From: an uncultured Serinicoccus sp.
Lineage (GTDB): Bacteria; Actinomycetota; Actinomycetes; Actinomycetales; Dermatophilaceae
Direction: 5' to 3'
Assembly (NCBI RefSeq): GCF_947487915.1
Contig: NZ_CANKYH010000013.1
Span: forward strand, 16,493 to 80,492
DNA length: 64,000 nt
The notes beneath the pieces were generated by a model that did no database searches, had not been told where the DNA came from, and saw nothing but the letters and a program-made list of their open reading frames with translations. Shown in pieces: positions 27,889-35,408 of this stretch. The translations under genes were made by a program, and so were the position numbers. How positions within the stretch are numbered: position 1 is the first letter of the stretch; the number at the start of each line of letters is the position of its first letter.

Positions 27889-28760
27889 CGGCGCGCGTCC
27901 GCGAGGCGTGGGCAGGGTACGCCTTCGCCGCGCCCACGCTGCTGCTGCTCGGGGTCTTCGTGCTGCTGCCGCTGGGTGGCGCGATGGTCATCAGCCTGCA
28001 GGAGACCAACGGCTTCGGCGAGGGCACCTTCGTCGGCCTGGACAACTACCGGCGCCTCGCGCAGGACCCCGTCTTCTGGCGGGCCACCCTCAACACGGCG
28101 CTGTACACGGTGCTGGTGACCCCGGCCGCGATGGCGATCGGCCTCGGGCTGGCCCTGCTGCTGGACTCCGCGCTCCCGGCGCGCGGCGCCCTGCGGTCGG
28201 TGCTCATCCTGCCCATGGCGATCTCCGGGGTGGCGACCGCGCTCATGGGCGTCCTCATCTTCGACGAGAACAGCGGCTTCCTCACCGAGGTGGCCCGCGC
28301 CCTGGGGCTGCCGCAGGTCGACTGGCAGACGCACGGTCCGGCCGCGTTCGCCTCCGTCGTCATCATGACGATGTGGTGGCGGGTGGGCTTCAACATGCTC
28401 ATCTACCTGGCGGGGCTGCAGGGGGTGGCGACCGAGCTCTACGAGGCGGCGCGGCTGGACGGCGCCAACGCCTGGCAGCGGCTGCGACACGTCACCGTCC
28501 CGCAGCTGAGCAACCAGTCGTTCTTCCTGGTCATCCTCAACATCATCTACTCCTTCCAGGTCTTCGACATCGTCTTCGTCATGACCGGCGGAGGCCCGGA
28601 GCGGGCCACGACCGTGCTGGTCACCTACGCCTACGACACCGGGTTCGTCACCCGCGACCAGGGGTATGCCGCGGCCATCGGCGTGGTGCTGCTCGCCGTC
28701 ACCCTGGTGGTGACCGTCCTGCGGTGGCGCGCGCAGCGTCGACGGGAGGAGACCGAGTGA
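27885..28760 (+). CDS. Carbohydrate ABC transporter permease (MalF-like)
   Basis: A 291-residue inner-membrane permease with six predicted helices and the EAA loop YEAARLDGANAWQRLRHVTV that docks the ATPase. The GTG 27885 start overlaps the binding-protein stop, so longer in-frame readings from 26385 are shadows of the binding-protein gene. It pairs with the permease at 28757. No ATPase gene follows, so a shared MsmK/MsiK-type ATPase elsewhere must energise it. Confidence 0.92.
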   Translation: MTARVREAWAGYAFAAPTLLLLGVFVLLPLGGAMVISLQETNGFGEGTFVGLDNYRRLAQDPVFWRATLNTALYTVLVTPAAMAIGLGLALLLDSALPARGALRSVLILPMAISGVATALMGVLIFDENSGFLTEVARALGLPQVDWQTHGPAAFASVVIMTMWWRVGFNMLIYLAGLQGVATELYEAARLDGANAWQRLRHVTVPQLSNQSFFLVILNIIYSFQVFDIVFVMTGGGPERATTVLVTYAYDTGFVTRDQGYAAAIGVVLLAVTLVVTVLRWRAQRRREETE

Positions 28761-29590
28761 GCACTCATGTCACCCGCCGCCGGAGTGCCGCGGGGCTGCG
28801 TCTGCTGGGAGCCCTGGTCGCCGCGGCGGTCATCCTGTTCCCGCTCTACTGGATGGTCGTCGTCGCCTTCTCCACCCGGTCCTCGCTGTCCGGGGGAGGG
28901 CTGCGGCTGTGGCCCGAGCAGGCCACCCTGGACAACTTCCGGCGCGTCTTCGACTCCTTCCCGGTGCTCACCTGGTTCGGCAACTCGGTGGCGATCGCCC
29001 TGGTGACCTCGGTCATCATCGTGCTGGTCAACCTGCTCGCCGGGTATGCCTTCGCCCACCTGCGCTTCCCGGGCTCGGGGGTCCTGCTGCTGGTCGCGCT
29101 GTCCACGCTGATGCTGCCGGTGCAGGTCATCATGGTCGGGCTGTTCCGGCTCGTCACCGACCTCGGCCTCTACGGGAGCTACTGGGCGGTGATCCTGCCC
29201 ACGGCGGCCTCCGCCTTCGGGGTCTTCCTGGCCCGGCAGTTCATCCTCACCATCCCGCGCGAGCTCATCGAGGCGGCCCGCATCGACGGCGCGACGCACC
29301 TGCAGATCTTCTGGCGCATCGTGCTGCCGCTCTCGCGGCCGCTCATCGCGGTGCTGTTCTTCATGAGCATGCTGCAGGTGTGGAACGACTTCGCCTGGCC
29401 GCTCATCGCCCTGCGGGAGAACGCGCTCTACACCCTGCCGGTGGGGCTGCTCTTCCTGCAGGGCCAGTTCGGCCCGGACTACGGGGCGACGATGGCCTTC
29501 GCCCTCATCACCGTCGCACCGATGGTGCTGGTCTTCCTCCTGGCTCAGCGCTGGTTCGTCCAGGGCTTCTCCCGCAGCGGGCTGCGATGA
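28757..29590 (+). CDS. Carbohydrate ABC transporter permease (MalG-like)
   Basis: A 277-residue permease with six predicted helices and the EAA loop IEAARIDGATHLQIFWRIVL. The C-terminal QRWFVQGFSRSGLR ending (normally ...GAVKG) is characteristic of MalG-type subunits. GTG 28757 overlaps the stop of the first permease, and its own TGA overlaps the next ATG. With the lipoprotein it forms a three-gene importer. Confidence 0.92.
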   Translation: MSTHVTRRRSAAGLRLLGALVAAAVILFPLYWMVVVAFSTRSSLSGGGLRLWPEQATLDNFRRVFDSFPVLTWFGNSVAIALVTSVIIVLVNLLAGYAFAHLRFPGSGVLLLVALSTLMLPVQVIMVGLFRLVTDLGLYGSYWAVILPTAASAFGVFLARQFILTIPRELIEAARIDGATHLQIFWRIVLPLSRPLIAVLFFMSMLQVWNDFAWPLIALRENALYTLPVGLLFLQGQFGPDYGATMAFALITVAPMVLVFLLAQRWFVQGFSRSGLR

Positions 29591-30000
29591 GCCGCGAGGC
29601 CCGCCACGCGGACAAGACCTGCCTGGCCTGCGGCCGGACGATCACCTGGCGCAAGAAGTGGGAGCGGGACTGGGACCAGGTGCGCTACTGCTCGGCGGCC
29701 TGCCGTCGCCGGGGGGTGGGCGAGGTGGACCACGAGCTCGAGGCCGCGATCCGGACCCTGCTGGGCCGGCGGGCCGGCGGGGCGAGCATCTGCCCCTCGG
29801 AGGCGGCACGCCTGGTGGCCCGGGCGCACGACGGGCAGGACTGGCGGGACCTCATGGAGCCCTCGCGCCGGGCCGCGCGCCGGCTCGTGGCGGCGGGGGA
29901 GGTCGAGATCGTCCAGCAGGGTCGGGTGGTGGATCCGTCGACGGTCCGCGGGCCCATCCGGGTTCGTCGCGCTGCCGGCGGTGGTTACCGGCTAGGGTGA
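29587..30000 (+). CDS. DUF2256-DUF3253 fusion protein
   Basis: 137 residues. The first 45 match DUF2256, a small zinc-binding module (CLACGRTITWRKKW, then VRYCSAACRRR). The rest matches DUF3253, a winged-helix-like domain (ICPSEAARLV, WRDLMEPSRRAARRLV). In many bacteria these are separate proteins. A zinc module plus winged helix suggests nucleic-acid binding, but no function is established. The start overlaps the permease stop; a -10-like TAGGGT within its 3' end (29993-29998) probably serves the next operon. Confidence 0.85.
   Translation: MSREARHADKTCLACGRTITWRKKWERDWDQVRYCSAACRRRGVGEVDHELEAAIRTLLGRRAGGASICPSEAARLVARAHDGQDWRDLMEPSRRAARRLVAAGEVEIVQQGRVVDPSTVRGPIRVRRAAGGGYRLG
29993..29998 (+). 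promoter_or_regulatory. Possible -10 for the partner-switch/glycosyltransferase operon
   Basis: TAGGGT overlaps the end of the DUF2256-DUF3253 gene, giving a start near 30005 and a leader of about 35 nt that contains GGAAAGGA. Confidence 0.35.
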
Positions 30001-30039
30001 AGGCGCGTCGTCGGGAACGCGGAAAGGACAGGTCAGCGC

Positions 30040-31221
30040 GTGGATGCGGAGGGTTCGACACTGGTGACCGATGAGGGCCGGGTCGAGGCGCTGGAACGCC
30101 TCGAGGTCCTCGACGCCCCACCCGAGGGTCGCTTCGACCGGGTGGTGCGGCTGGCGCAGCAGCTCTTCGACGTGCCGGTGGTGGCGGTCAACCTGCTCGA
30201 CGCGCACGCCCAGCACACCATCGCGGCGCTGGGGATGGAGTGCGGCTCGGTGCCCCTCGAGGACTCGTTCTGCGCGCATACCATCCAGCAGTCGGACACC
30301 CTCGTCGTGCCCGACGCCAGGCTGGACGCGAGGTTCCGACAGACCGCACTCGTGGCAGGGGACCCGCACGTCCGCTTCTACGCCGGGCACCCGCTGCGCG
30401 CGCCGGGGGGTCAGGCGATCGGCTCGTTGTGCCTGGCCAGCGGCGAGCCGCGCGGTTTCAGCGTGACGGAGCAGCGGCTGCTGGGCGACCTGGCGACCTG
30501 GGTGGAGGAGGAGCTCGTGCGCTCCGACGACCGGCTCGAGGCCGAGCAGGTCCAGCGCCGTCTCGTGCCCCGGCGCCCTCTCGGGCTCGAGGGCTACGAC
30601 GTCGCCGGGGGCGCAGCCGCGGCGCGCTCGGTGAGCGGGGACTTCTACGACTGGCAGCAGCTGCCCGACGGGTTCCAGGTCGTCCTGGCCGACGTCATGG
30701 GCAAGGGCCTGACCGCCGCCATCCTCGCGGCAGGGGTCCGCGCGGTGCTCCGCGGCACCTCACGGTTCAACCCGCTCACCGAGTCCTTCGGGCGGCTCGC
30801 CGCCAGCATGGCCGAGGATCTTGACGAGACCGGCAGCTTCGTGACGATGTTCGCGGCGCGGCTGACACCCGAGACCGGCGCGCTGGACTACGTCGACGCC
30901 GGCCACGGGCTGGCAGTCATCATCGACGCGACCGCGTCCACCGCGCGCCTGCTCAGCTCCGAGGACCTGCCGATCGGGACCCTCGACGACGACACCTGGC
31001 AGACCCACCAGGACGTGCTGGCCCCGGGGGAGACCCTGGCGGTGGTCAGCGACGGCATCCTCGACCTGTTCGACGAGCCCTGGGACGCCGTCGACTCCGG
31101 GCGCCAGCTGTCCGGCATGTGCGCCACCGCGCAGGAGCTCGTCGACGAGATCCTGGCGCGGGCGGCCCACCACGTGGTGACCGACGACGTCACCGCCCTC
31201 GTCGTCCGGAGGGAGGCCTGA
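30040..31221 (+). CDS. GAF-domain PP2C (SpoIIE/RsbU-type) serine phosphatase
   Basis: 393 residues. A GAF sensor domain (about 20-165, VPVVAVNLLDAHAQHT through GSLCLASGEPRGFS) precedes a SpoIIE-type PP2C domain (about 195-393). The metal aspartates are in SVSGDFYDW, VLADVMGKGLTAA, VSDGILDLF and TDDVTALVV. Such phosphatases dephosphorylate STAS anti-sigma antagonists in partner-switching; the STAS partner is two genes downstream. The GAF domain would sense a small ligand or redox state. GTG 30040 has GGAAAGGA (30021-30028) 11 nt upstream; GTG 30064 is an alternative. The stop overlaps the glycosyltransferase ATG (TGATG). Confidence 0.9.
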   Translation: MDAEGSTLVTDEGRVEALERLEVLDAPPEGRFDRVVRLAQQLFDVPVVAVNLLDAHAQHTIAALGMECGSVPLEDSFCAHTIQQSDTLVVPDARLDARFRQTALVAGDPHVRFYAGHPLRAPGGQAIGSLCLASGEPRGFSVTEQRLLGDLATWVEEELVRSDDRLEAEQVQRRLVPRRPLGLEGYDVAGGAAAARSVSGDFYDWQQLPDGFQVVLADVMGKGLTAAILAAGVRAVLRGTSRFNPLTESFGRLAASMAEDLDETGSFVTMFAARLTPETGALDYVDAGHGLAVIIDATASTARLLSSEDLPIGTLDDDTWQTHQDVLAPGETLAVVSDGILDLFDEPWDAVDSGRQLSGMCATAQELVDEILARAAHHVVTDDVTALVVRREA

Positions 31222-33206
31222 TGGGCCGCCAGCTCCTCGTGCGCGTGCTGGTGGTGCTGACGCTGGTGCTCGGCACGTCCTACGTCGGCTGGCGCTGGCT
31301 CTACTCCGTCCGGTGGGAGAACTGGTGGATCGCGGTGCCGCTCGTCCTGGCGGAGACCTACGCCCTCATCGACTCCTACCTGTTCGGTCTCACCGTGTGG
31401 CGGATGAAGCGGCGCGGCGACGCCCCCGAGCCACCCGAGGACGCCACCGTCGACGTGCTCATCACCACCTACAACGAGCCCGTGGAGATGGTGGTGGCCA
31501 CCGCCCGGGCGGCCGTGCGCATCCGGCACCCGCACCAGACCTGGATCCTCGACGACGGCGACCGCCCCGACATGCGCCGGGCGGCCGAACGCCTCGGCGT
31601 GGGCTACCTCACCCGGACCGAGGACTGGGCCGACCGGCCGCGGCACGCGAAGGCCGGCAACCTCAACAACGCGCTCTTCCTCACCGAGGGCGAGTTCCTC
31701 CTCATCCTGGACGCCGACCAGATCCCGGCGCCGGAGATCCTGGACCGCACCCTCGGCTGGTTCCGCGACCCCGAGGTCGCGCTGGTGCAGACCCCGCAGT
31801 GGTTCACCAACGTCACCGACTCCGACCCCTTGGGCAGCCAGGCCCCGCTGTTCTACGGCCCGATCCAGCAGGGCAAGGACGGCTGGAACGCCGCGTTCTT
31901 CTGCGGCTCCAACGCCGTCCTGCGCCGCGAGGCCCTGATGCAGCTCGGCATCGTGGGGTATGTCCGTGAGGTCGAGGAGGGCGTGCGCGACGCCCTCGGC
32001 GCCTCGCGCCGGATCCTCGCCAGAGCCGCGCGCTCGGCGCGCCAGCATGGTCCGGCCGCGGTCGGGGCGGTGGAAGAGCTGCGGGCGGCGGCTCAGCAGG
32101 CGTCGGTGGCGCTGCGGCGCGGTGAACCGGTGGGCGACGTCACCTACAGCTTCCAGAGCGCCGCGGACCGGGCGGCCCGCGGACTGGTCGAGAGCGACCT
32201 GGAGCAGATCAGGGCCGACCTGGCCGAGCTGCCCCCCGCGATCGACGTGGACGAGGAGACGGGGGTGCTGCTCGTCGACGACGAGGCCCTGACCCTGCTG
32301 AGCGAGCGCGAGCTGTCACCGCTGGCCGCGATCGAGTCGGTGCGCCAGCTCCTGCGGGCCGTCGACGTGGACCGCGCCGACGAGGCCCAGCCGATGATGC
32401 CGATGGCCACCGTCTCGGTGACCGAGGACATGGCGACGTGCATGCGGCTGCACACCCAGGGGTGGCGCTCGGTCTACCACCACGAGATCCTCGCCACCGG
32501 CCTCGCGCCGGAGGATCTCGGCACCATGCTCCAGCAGCGGCTGCGCTGGGCCCAGGGCACCCTGCAGGTGCTGCTGCGGGAGAACCCGCTGGTGCAGAAG
32601 GGGCTGTCCGCCGGTCAGCGGCTCATGTACTTCGCCACCATGTGGAGCTACCTGTCCGGCTTCGCCGCCGTCGTCTTCATGGCGGCACCGGTCTTCTACC
32701 TGTGCTTCGGCGTCCTCCCCGTCCAGGCCTTCGGGCTGGACTTCCTCCTGCGCTTCGTGCCCTACTTCCTGGCCAACCAGATCCTGTTCATGGTGGTCGG
32801 CTACGGCGTGAAGACCTGGCGCGGCCACCAGTACAGCCTGGCGCTCTTCCCGTTGTGGATCCGTGCCTGCGTCACGGCCGCGGCCAATGTGTTCGGCAGG
32901 CGCCCGCTCGGCTTCGTCGTGACCCCCAAGACCCGGCAGCAGGGGCTCAGCCGCTTCCCCCTCCGGCTCGTCTGGCCCCAGCTGCTCGCCTGCACCGTGC
33001 TGGCCGTGGCGGTCATCGCCGGTCTGGTGCGCCTGTGGACCGGTGCGGCGAGCAGCGAGATCGGCACCGGGGTCAACGTCCTCTGGGTGGCCTACGACCT
33101 GCTCATCCTCAGCGTCATCTTCGAGGCCGCCCTCTATCGTCCCGTCGACCGCGTCGACGAGGACAGCCTGGACCTTTCCGCCGACAGCAAGGAGCAGATC
33201 ACGTGA
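31221..33206 (+). CDS. BcsA-like membrane glycosyltransferase (GT2) with large inserted domain
   Basis: A 661-residue processive-type GT2. Two N-terminal helices are followed by the catalytic domain: VLITTYNEP, DDGD (111-114), DADQ (164-166), TED (401-403) and QQRLRW (438-443), the D,D,D,Q(Q/R)xRW set of cellulose- and hyaluronan-type synthases. About five more helices come after. In BcsA the GSNAVLRREAL block (229-239) runs almost directly into TED; here about 150 residues (246-396), helical and charged, intervene. There is no C-terminal PilZ domain for c-di-GMP. It probably makes and exports a beta-linked polysaccharide. The flanking genes are partner-switch regulators. Confidence 0.9.
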   Translation: MGRQLLVRVLVVLTLVLGTSYVGWRWLYSVRWENWWIAVPLVLAETYALIDSYLFGLTVWRMKRRGDAPEPPEDATVDVLITTYNEPVEMVVATARAAVRIRHPHQTWILDDGDRPDMRRAAERLGVGYLTRTEDWADRPRHAKAGNLNNALFLTEGEFLLILDADQIPAPEILDRTLGWFRDPEVALVQTPQWFTNVTDSDPLGSQAPLFYGPIQQGKDGWNAAFFCGSNAVLRREALMQLGIVGYVREVEEGVRDALGASRRILARAARSARQHGPAAVGAVEELRAAAQQASVALRRGEPVGDVTYSFQSAADRAARGLVESDLEQIRADLAELPPAIDVDEETGVLLVDDEALTLLSERELSPLAAIESVRQLLRAVDVDRADEAQPMMPMATVSVTEDMATCMRLHTQGWRSVYHHEILATGLAPEDLGTMLQQRLRWAQGTLQVLLRENPLVQKGLSAGQRLMYFATMWSYLSGFAAVVFMAAPVFYLCFGVLPVQAFGLDFLLRFVPYFLANQILFMVVGYGVKTWRGHQYSLALFPLWIRACVTAAANVFGRRPLGFVVTPKTRQQGLSRFPLRLVWPQLLACTVLAVAVIAGLVRLWTGAASSEIGTGVNVLWVAYDLLILSVIFEAALYRPVDRVDEDSLDLSADSKEQIT

Positions 33207-33538
33207 GCATCATCGAGGTCCGGACCGAGGGCCGCCGCGCCGTGGTGACCGGCCCGCCCAGGCTGAACATGACCGCCGCCCCCCAGCTGCGCGAGGTGCT
33301 CGCCCGGGCCGTCGCCGAGGGGTCGCCGCAGATCGTCGTCGACCTGGGGGAGACCACCTTCGTGGACTCCTCGGGCCTGGGTGCCCTGGTCGGTGGTCTG
33401 AAGACGGCTCGTCAGGCCGGGGGTGACCTGCGGCTGGCCGCCGTCTCCGAGCAGGTCATGACCGTGCTGACGCTCACCAGCCTGAACCGCGTGCTGCGTC
33501 CCTTCCCCACGGTCGAGGACGCCAGCCGTGAGTGGTGA
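33203..33538 (+). CDS. STAS-domain anti-sigma-factor antagonist (RsbV/SpoIIAA-like)
   Basis: A 111-residue STAS protein. The conserved phosphorylatable Ser lies in FVDSSGLGALVG (about residue 53). In known systems the unphosphorylated form binds and sequesters the cognate serine kinase. GTG 33203 overlaps the glycosyltransferase stop (GTGA), and the kinase gene overlaps its 3' end by 11 bp. It is therefore expected to be the hub between the PP2C at 30040 and the kinase at 33528. No sigma factor gene is nearby. Confidence 0.92.
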   Translation: MSIIEVRTEGRRAVVTGPPRLNMTAAPQLREVLARAVAEGSPQIVVDLGETTFVDSSGLGALVGGLKTARQAGGDLRLAAVSEQVMTVLTLTSLNRVLRPFPTVEDASREW

Positions 33539-33965
33539 CTACACCCTGGAAGGGCTGTCCGTGCCGGAGAGCCTGGACCAGCTGCACGACCTGCTCCAGC
33601 AGGTCGCCGAGGAGCACCAGGGTGTGGCGTCGACCGACCTCATGCTCTTCGAGACCGCGGTCATCGAGATCGCCGGCAACGTCGTGGAGCACGGACGTCC
33701 GCAGGGCACCGTCGCGTGGACCTTCACCCTCGCGGTGCTGCCGGACCGTCTGGCCGCGGTCCTGTCCGACGACGGTCAGGAGTACGCGCTCGCGGAGGAC
33801 CAGCTGGCCGACGGCCGGTGGGCGATGCCGGAGGACGACCTGGCCGAAGGTGGTCGGGGCCTGGCGCTGGCGTCGGTGGCCCTCGACGAGCTCGACTACC
33901 AGCGCACCGGGGGCATCAACTCCTGGACGATGGTGCGGCACCGCCGCGAGGACACAGCTCAGTAG
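33528..33965 (+). CDS. RsbW-like ATP-binding anti-sigma/serine kinase
   Basis: A 145-residue GHKL ATPase of the HATPase_c_2 type. The N-box is ETAVIEIAGNVVEHG, the G1 box DDGQEY and the G2 box EGGRGLALA. These proteins phosphorylate their STAS partner and, when free, bind a target such as a sigma factor. GTG 33528 overlaps the STAS gene by 11 bp. As the last gene of the operon with no sigma factor, its target may be the co-encoded glycosyltransferase or a sigma factor elsewhere. Confidence 0.9.
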   Translation: MSGDYTLEGLSVPESLDQLHDLLQQVAEEHQGVASTDLMLFETAVIEIAGNVVEHGRPQGTVAWTFTLAVLPDRLAAVLSDDGQEYALAEDQLADGRWAMPEDDLAEGGRGLALASVALDELDYQRTGGINSWTMVRHRREDTAQ

Positions 33966-34000
33966 TACACGGCCAGCGGTCCGACCGCACGTCCGGTGCG

Positions 34001-34885
34001 TCAGAGCGCGAGCGAGAGGGCCTCGGCGAAGAGCGCCTCGCCGTCGGCGTCGACCCCGTGGCCGGTGAACCACGTGGCGACGTTGCGGCAGTCGCGGTGC
34101 AGGAGCGCCGGGCCCTGGGGGTTCGCCACGACATCGACGACCTGGGGCAGGTCGATGACGGTCACCGCCTCGTGGTGCACGAGGAGGTTGTAGGCCGACA
34201 GGTCGCCGTGGGCCCATCCCTGCTCGGCCAGCTGCAGCACGACCGTGCGGACCTGCTCCCACAGGTGCCGCAGGAGCGACCGGTCGGCCTGCGCCTGGGC
34301 CAGCCGGGGGGCGGCGAGGCCCGTCGGCTCACCCACGAACTCCATGAGCAGCTCGGTCCCGGCCAGGGAGACGGGATAGGGGACGGGTATGCCGTGCTCC
34401 CAGGCCCGACACATCGCCTGCCACTCGGCCTCCGCCCAGCGCACTGCCGCGATCTGTCGGCCGTAGCGGCTGCCCCGGGCGAGGGCGCGCTGGTCGCGCG
34501 ACCGGCGTACACCGCGGCCCTCGGCATACACCGTGCTGCGGTGGAAGGTGCGGTGGTCGGTGTTGCGGTACCTCTTGGCGGCGAGGAGGCACGCCACGTG
34601 CGTGCTGTCGGCCTCGCTGCTGTCGACCTCGGTGGTGGCGCGCTCGAGCAGGAAGACGTCGGCCTCCTTGCCGGTCTTGAGGACGCCGAGCTCGGTGTCG
34701 ACGGCTCCGGAGTCCTGGACCACCCACGCCGGGACGGGGGCCGGGCCGCGGTAGCCGGCCTCGACGTCCCAGTAGGTCGTCAGCCGCTGGTCGTCGGTGA
34801 GGTGCTCGAGACTCTCGAGCGGGGTGTAGTCGAAGGTGAAGAACGGGTCGAGGTCACCCGTGGGGGAGGAAGGCTGCACTGGCAC
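34001..34885 (-). CDS. RIO-family serine/threonine protein kinase
   Basis: 294 residues with RIO1-type kinase motifs: a phosphate-binding segment TGKEADVFLL, a catalytic Lys in LLAAKRYRN, the catalytic loop GWAHGDLSAYNLLV and metal-binding Asp in VIDLPQVVD. Bacterial RIO kinases are poorly characterised; archaeal and eukaryotic ones act in small-subunit ribosome maturation, so a translation-related role is only a suggestion. It converges on the RsbW-like gene across 35 bp and is divergent from the monooxygenase. Confidence 0.87.
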   Translation of the reverse strand: MPVQPSSPTGDLDPFFTFDYTPLESLEHLTDDQRLTTYWDVEAGYRGPAPVPAWVVQDSGAVDTELGVLKTGKEADVFLLERATTEVDSSEADSTHVACLLAAKRYRNTDHRTFHRSTVYAEGRGVRRSRDQRALARGSRYGRQIAAVRWAEAEWQAMCRAWEHGIPVPYPVSLAGTELLMEFVGEPTGLAAPRLAQAQADRSLLRHLWEQVRTVVLQLAEQGWAHGDLSAYNLLVHHEAVTVIDLPQVVDVVANPQGPALLHRDCRNVATWFTGHGVDADGEALFAEALSLAL

Positions 34886-35068
34886 TCCTGGTGCGAAGGG
34901 AGGGGCGGGTCGTGGCGGTGCTCGAGCGGGCCATGGTCGTCCTTCCTTCCTCGCACGGGAGCGCGACCGGTGTCGTGCGCCTCACCGCGAGCATGACGCC
35001 CCGGGCGCCCGACGGCAACGGGTTTTCGCCGACTTGACCTCGCCGGGCCGGAGGGTGAGCCTGGGCGG

Positions 35069-35389
35069 ATGTACCTCATCGTCGTGAAGTTCCCCGTCAA
35101 GGCCGAGTCCGCGTCCCAGTGGCCCCAGATCGTCTCCGACTACACCGCCGCCGTGCGATCCGAGGAGGGCAACCTCTTCTTCGAGTGGTCCCGCAGCCTG
35201 GAGGACCCGCACGAGTTCGTCCTCGTGGAAGGCTTCACCGACGACGGGGCCGCCGCCCACGTCGAGAGCCCGCACTTCACCGAGGGCATCGAAGCGATGC
35301 GCCCGCACCTCACCGCCACCCCGCGGATCCTCTCGCGTCAGGTCGACGGCGAGGGCTGGGACGCGATGGGCGAGCTGCAGATCGACTGA
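35069..35389 (+). CDS. Putative quinol monooxygenase (ABM/YgiN-like)
   Basis: A 106-residue antibiotic-biosynthesis-monooxygenase-fold protein. Typical features are MYLIVVKFPVK at the start, SEEGNLFFEWSRSLEDP, then FVLVEGFTDDGAAAHVESPHF. YgiN-like members oxidise quinols or other small aromatics without cofactor; many have no known substrate. A GGAGGGTGAG stretch before the ATG could serve as a weak ribosome-binding site. The upstream 183-bp gap holds a TTGACC that could be a -35. Confidence 0.85.
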   Translation: MYLIVVKFPVKAESASQWPQIVSDYTAAVRSEEGNLFFEWSRSLEDPHEFVLVEGFTDDGAAAHVESPHFTEGIEAMRPHLTATPRILSRQVDGEGWDAMGELQID

Positions 35390-35408
35390 GCGGGTCGCCC
35401 CGGGCGGC

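Noticed and set aside
30040..33965. A classical stress sigma factor operon
   Set aside because: No sigma factor gene occurs in or beside the operon. The only other gene product is the membrane glycosyltransferase.
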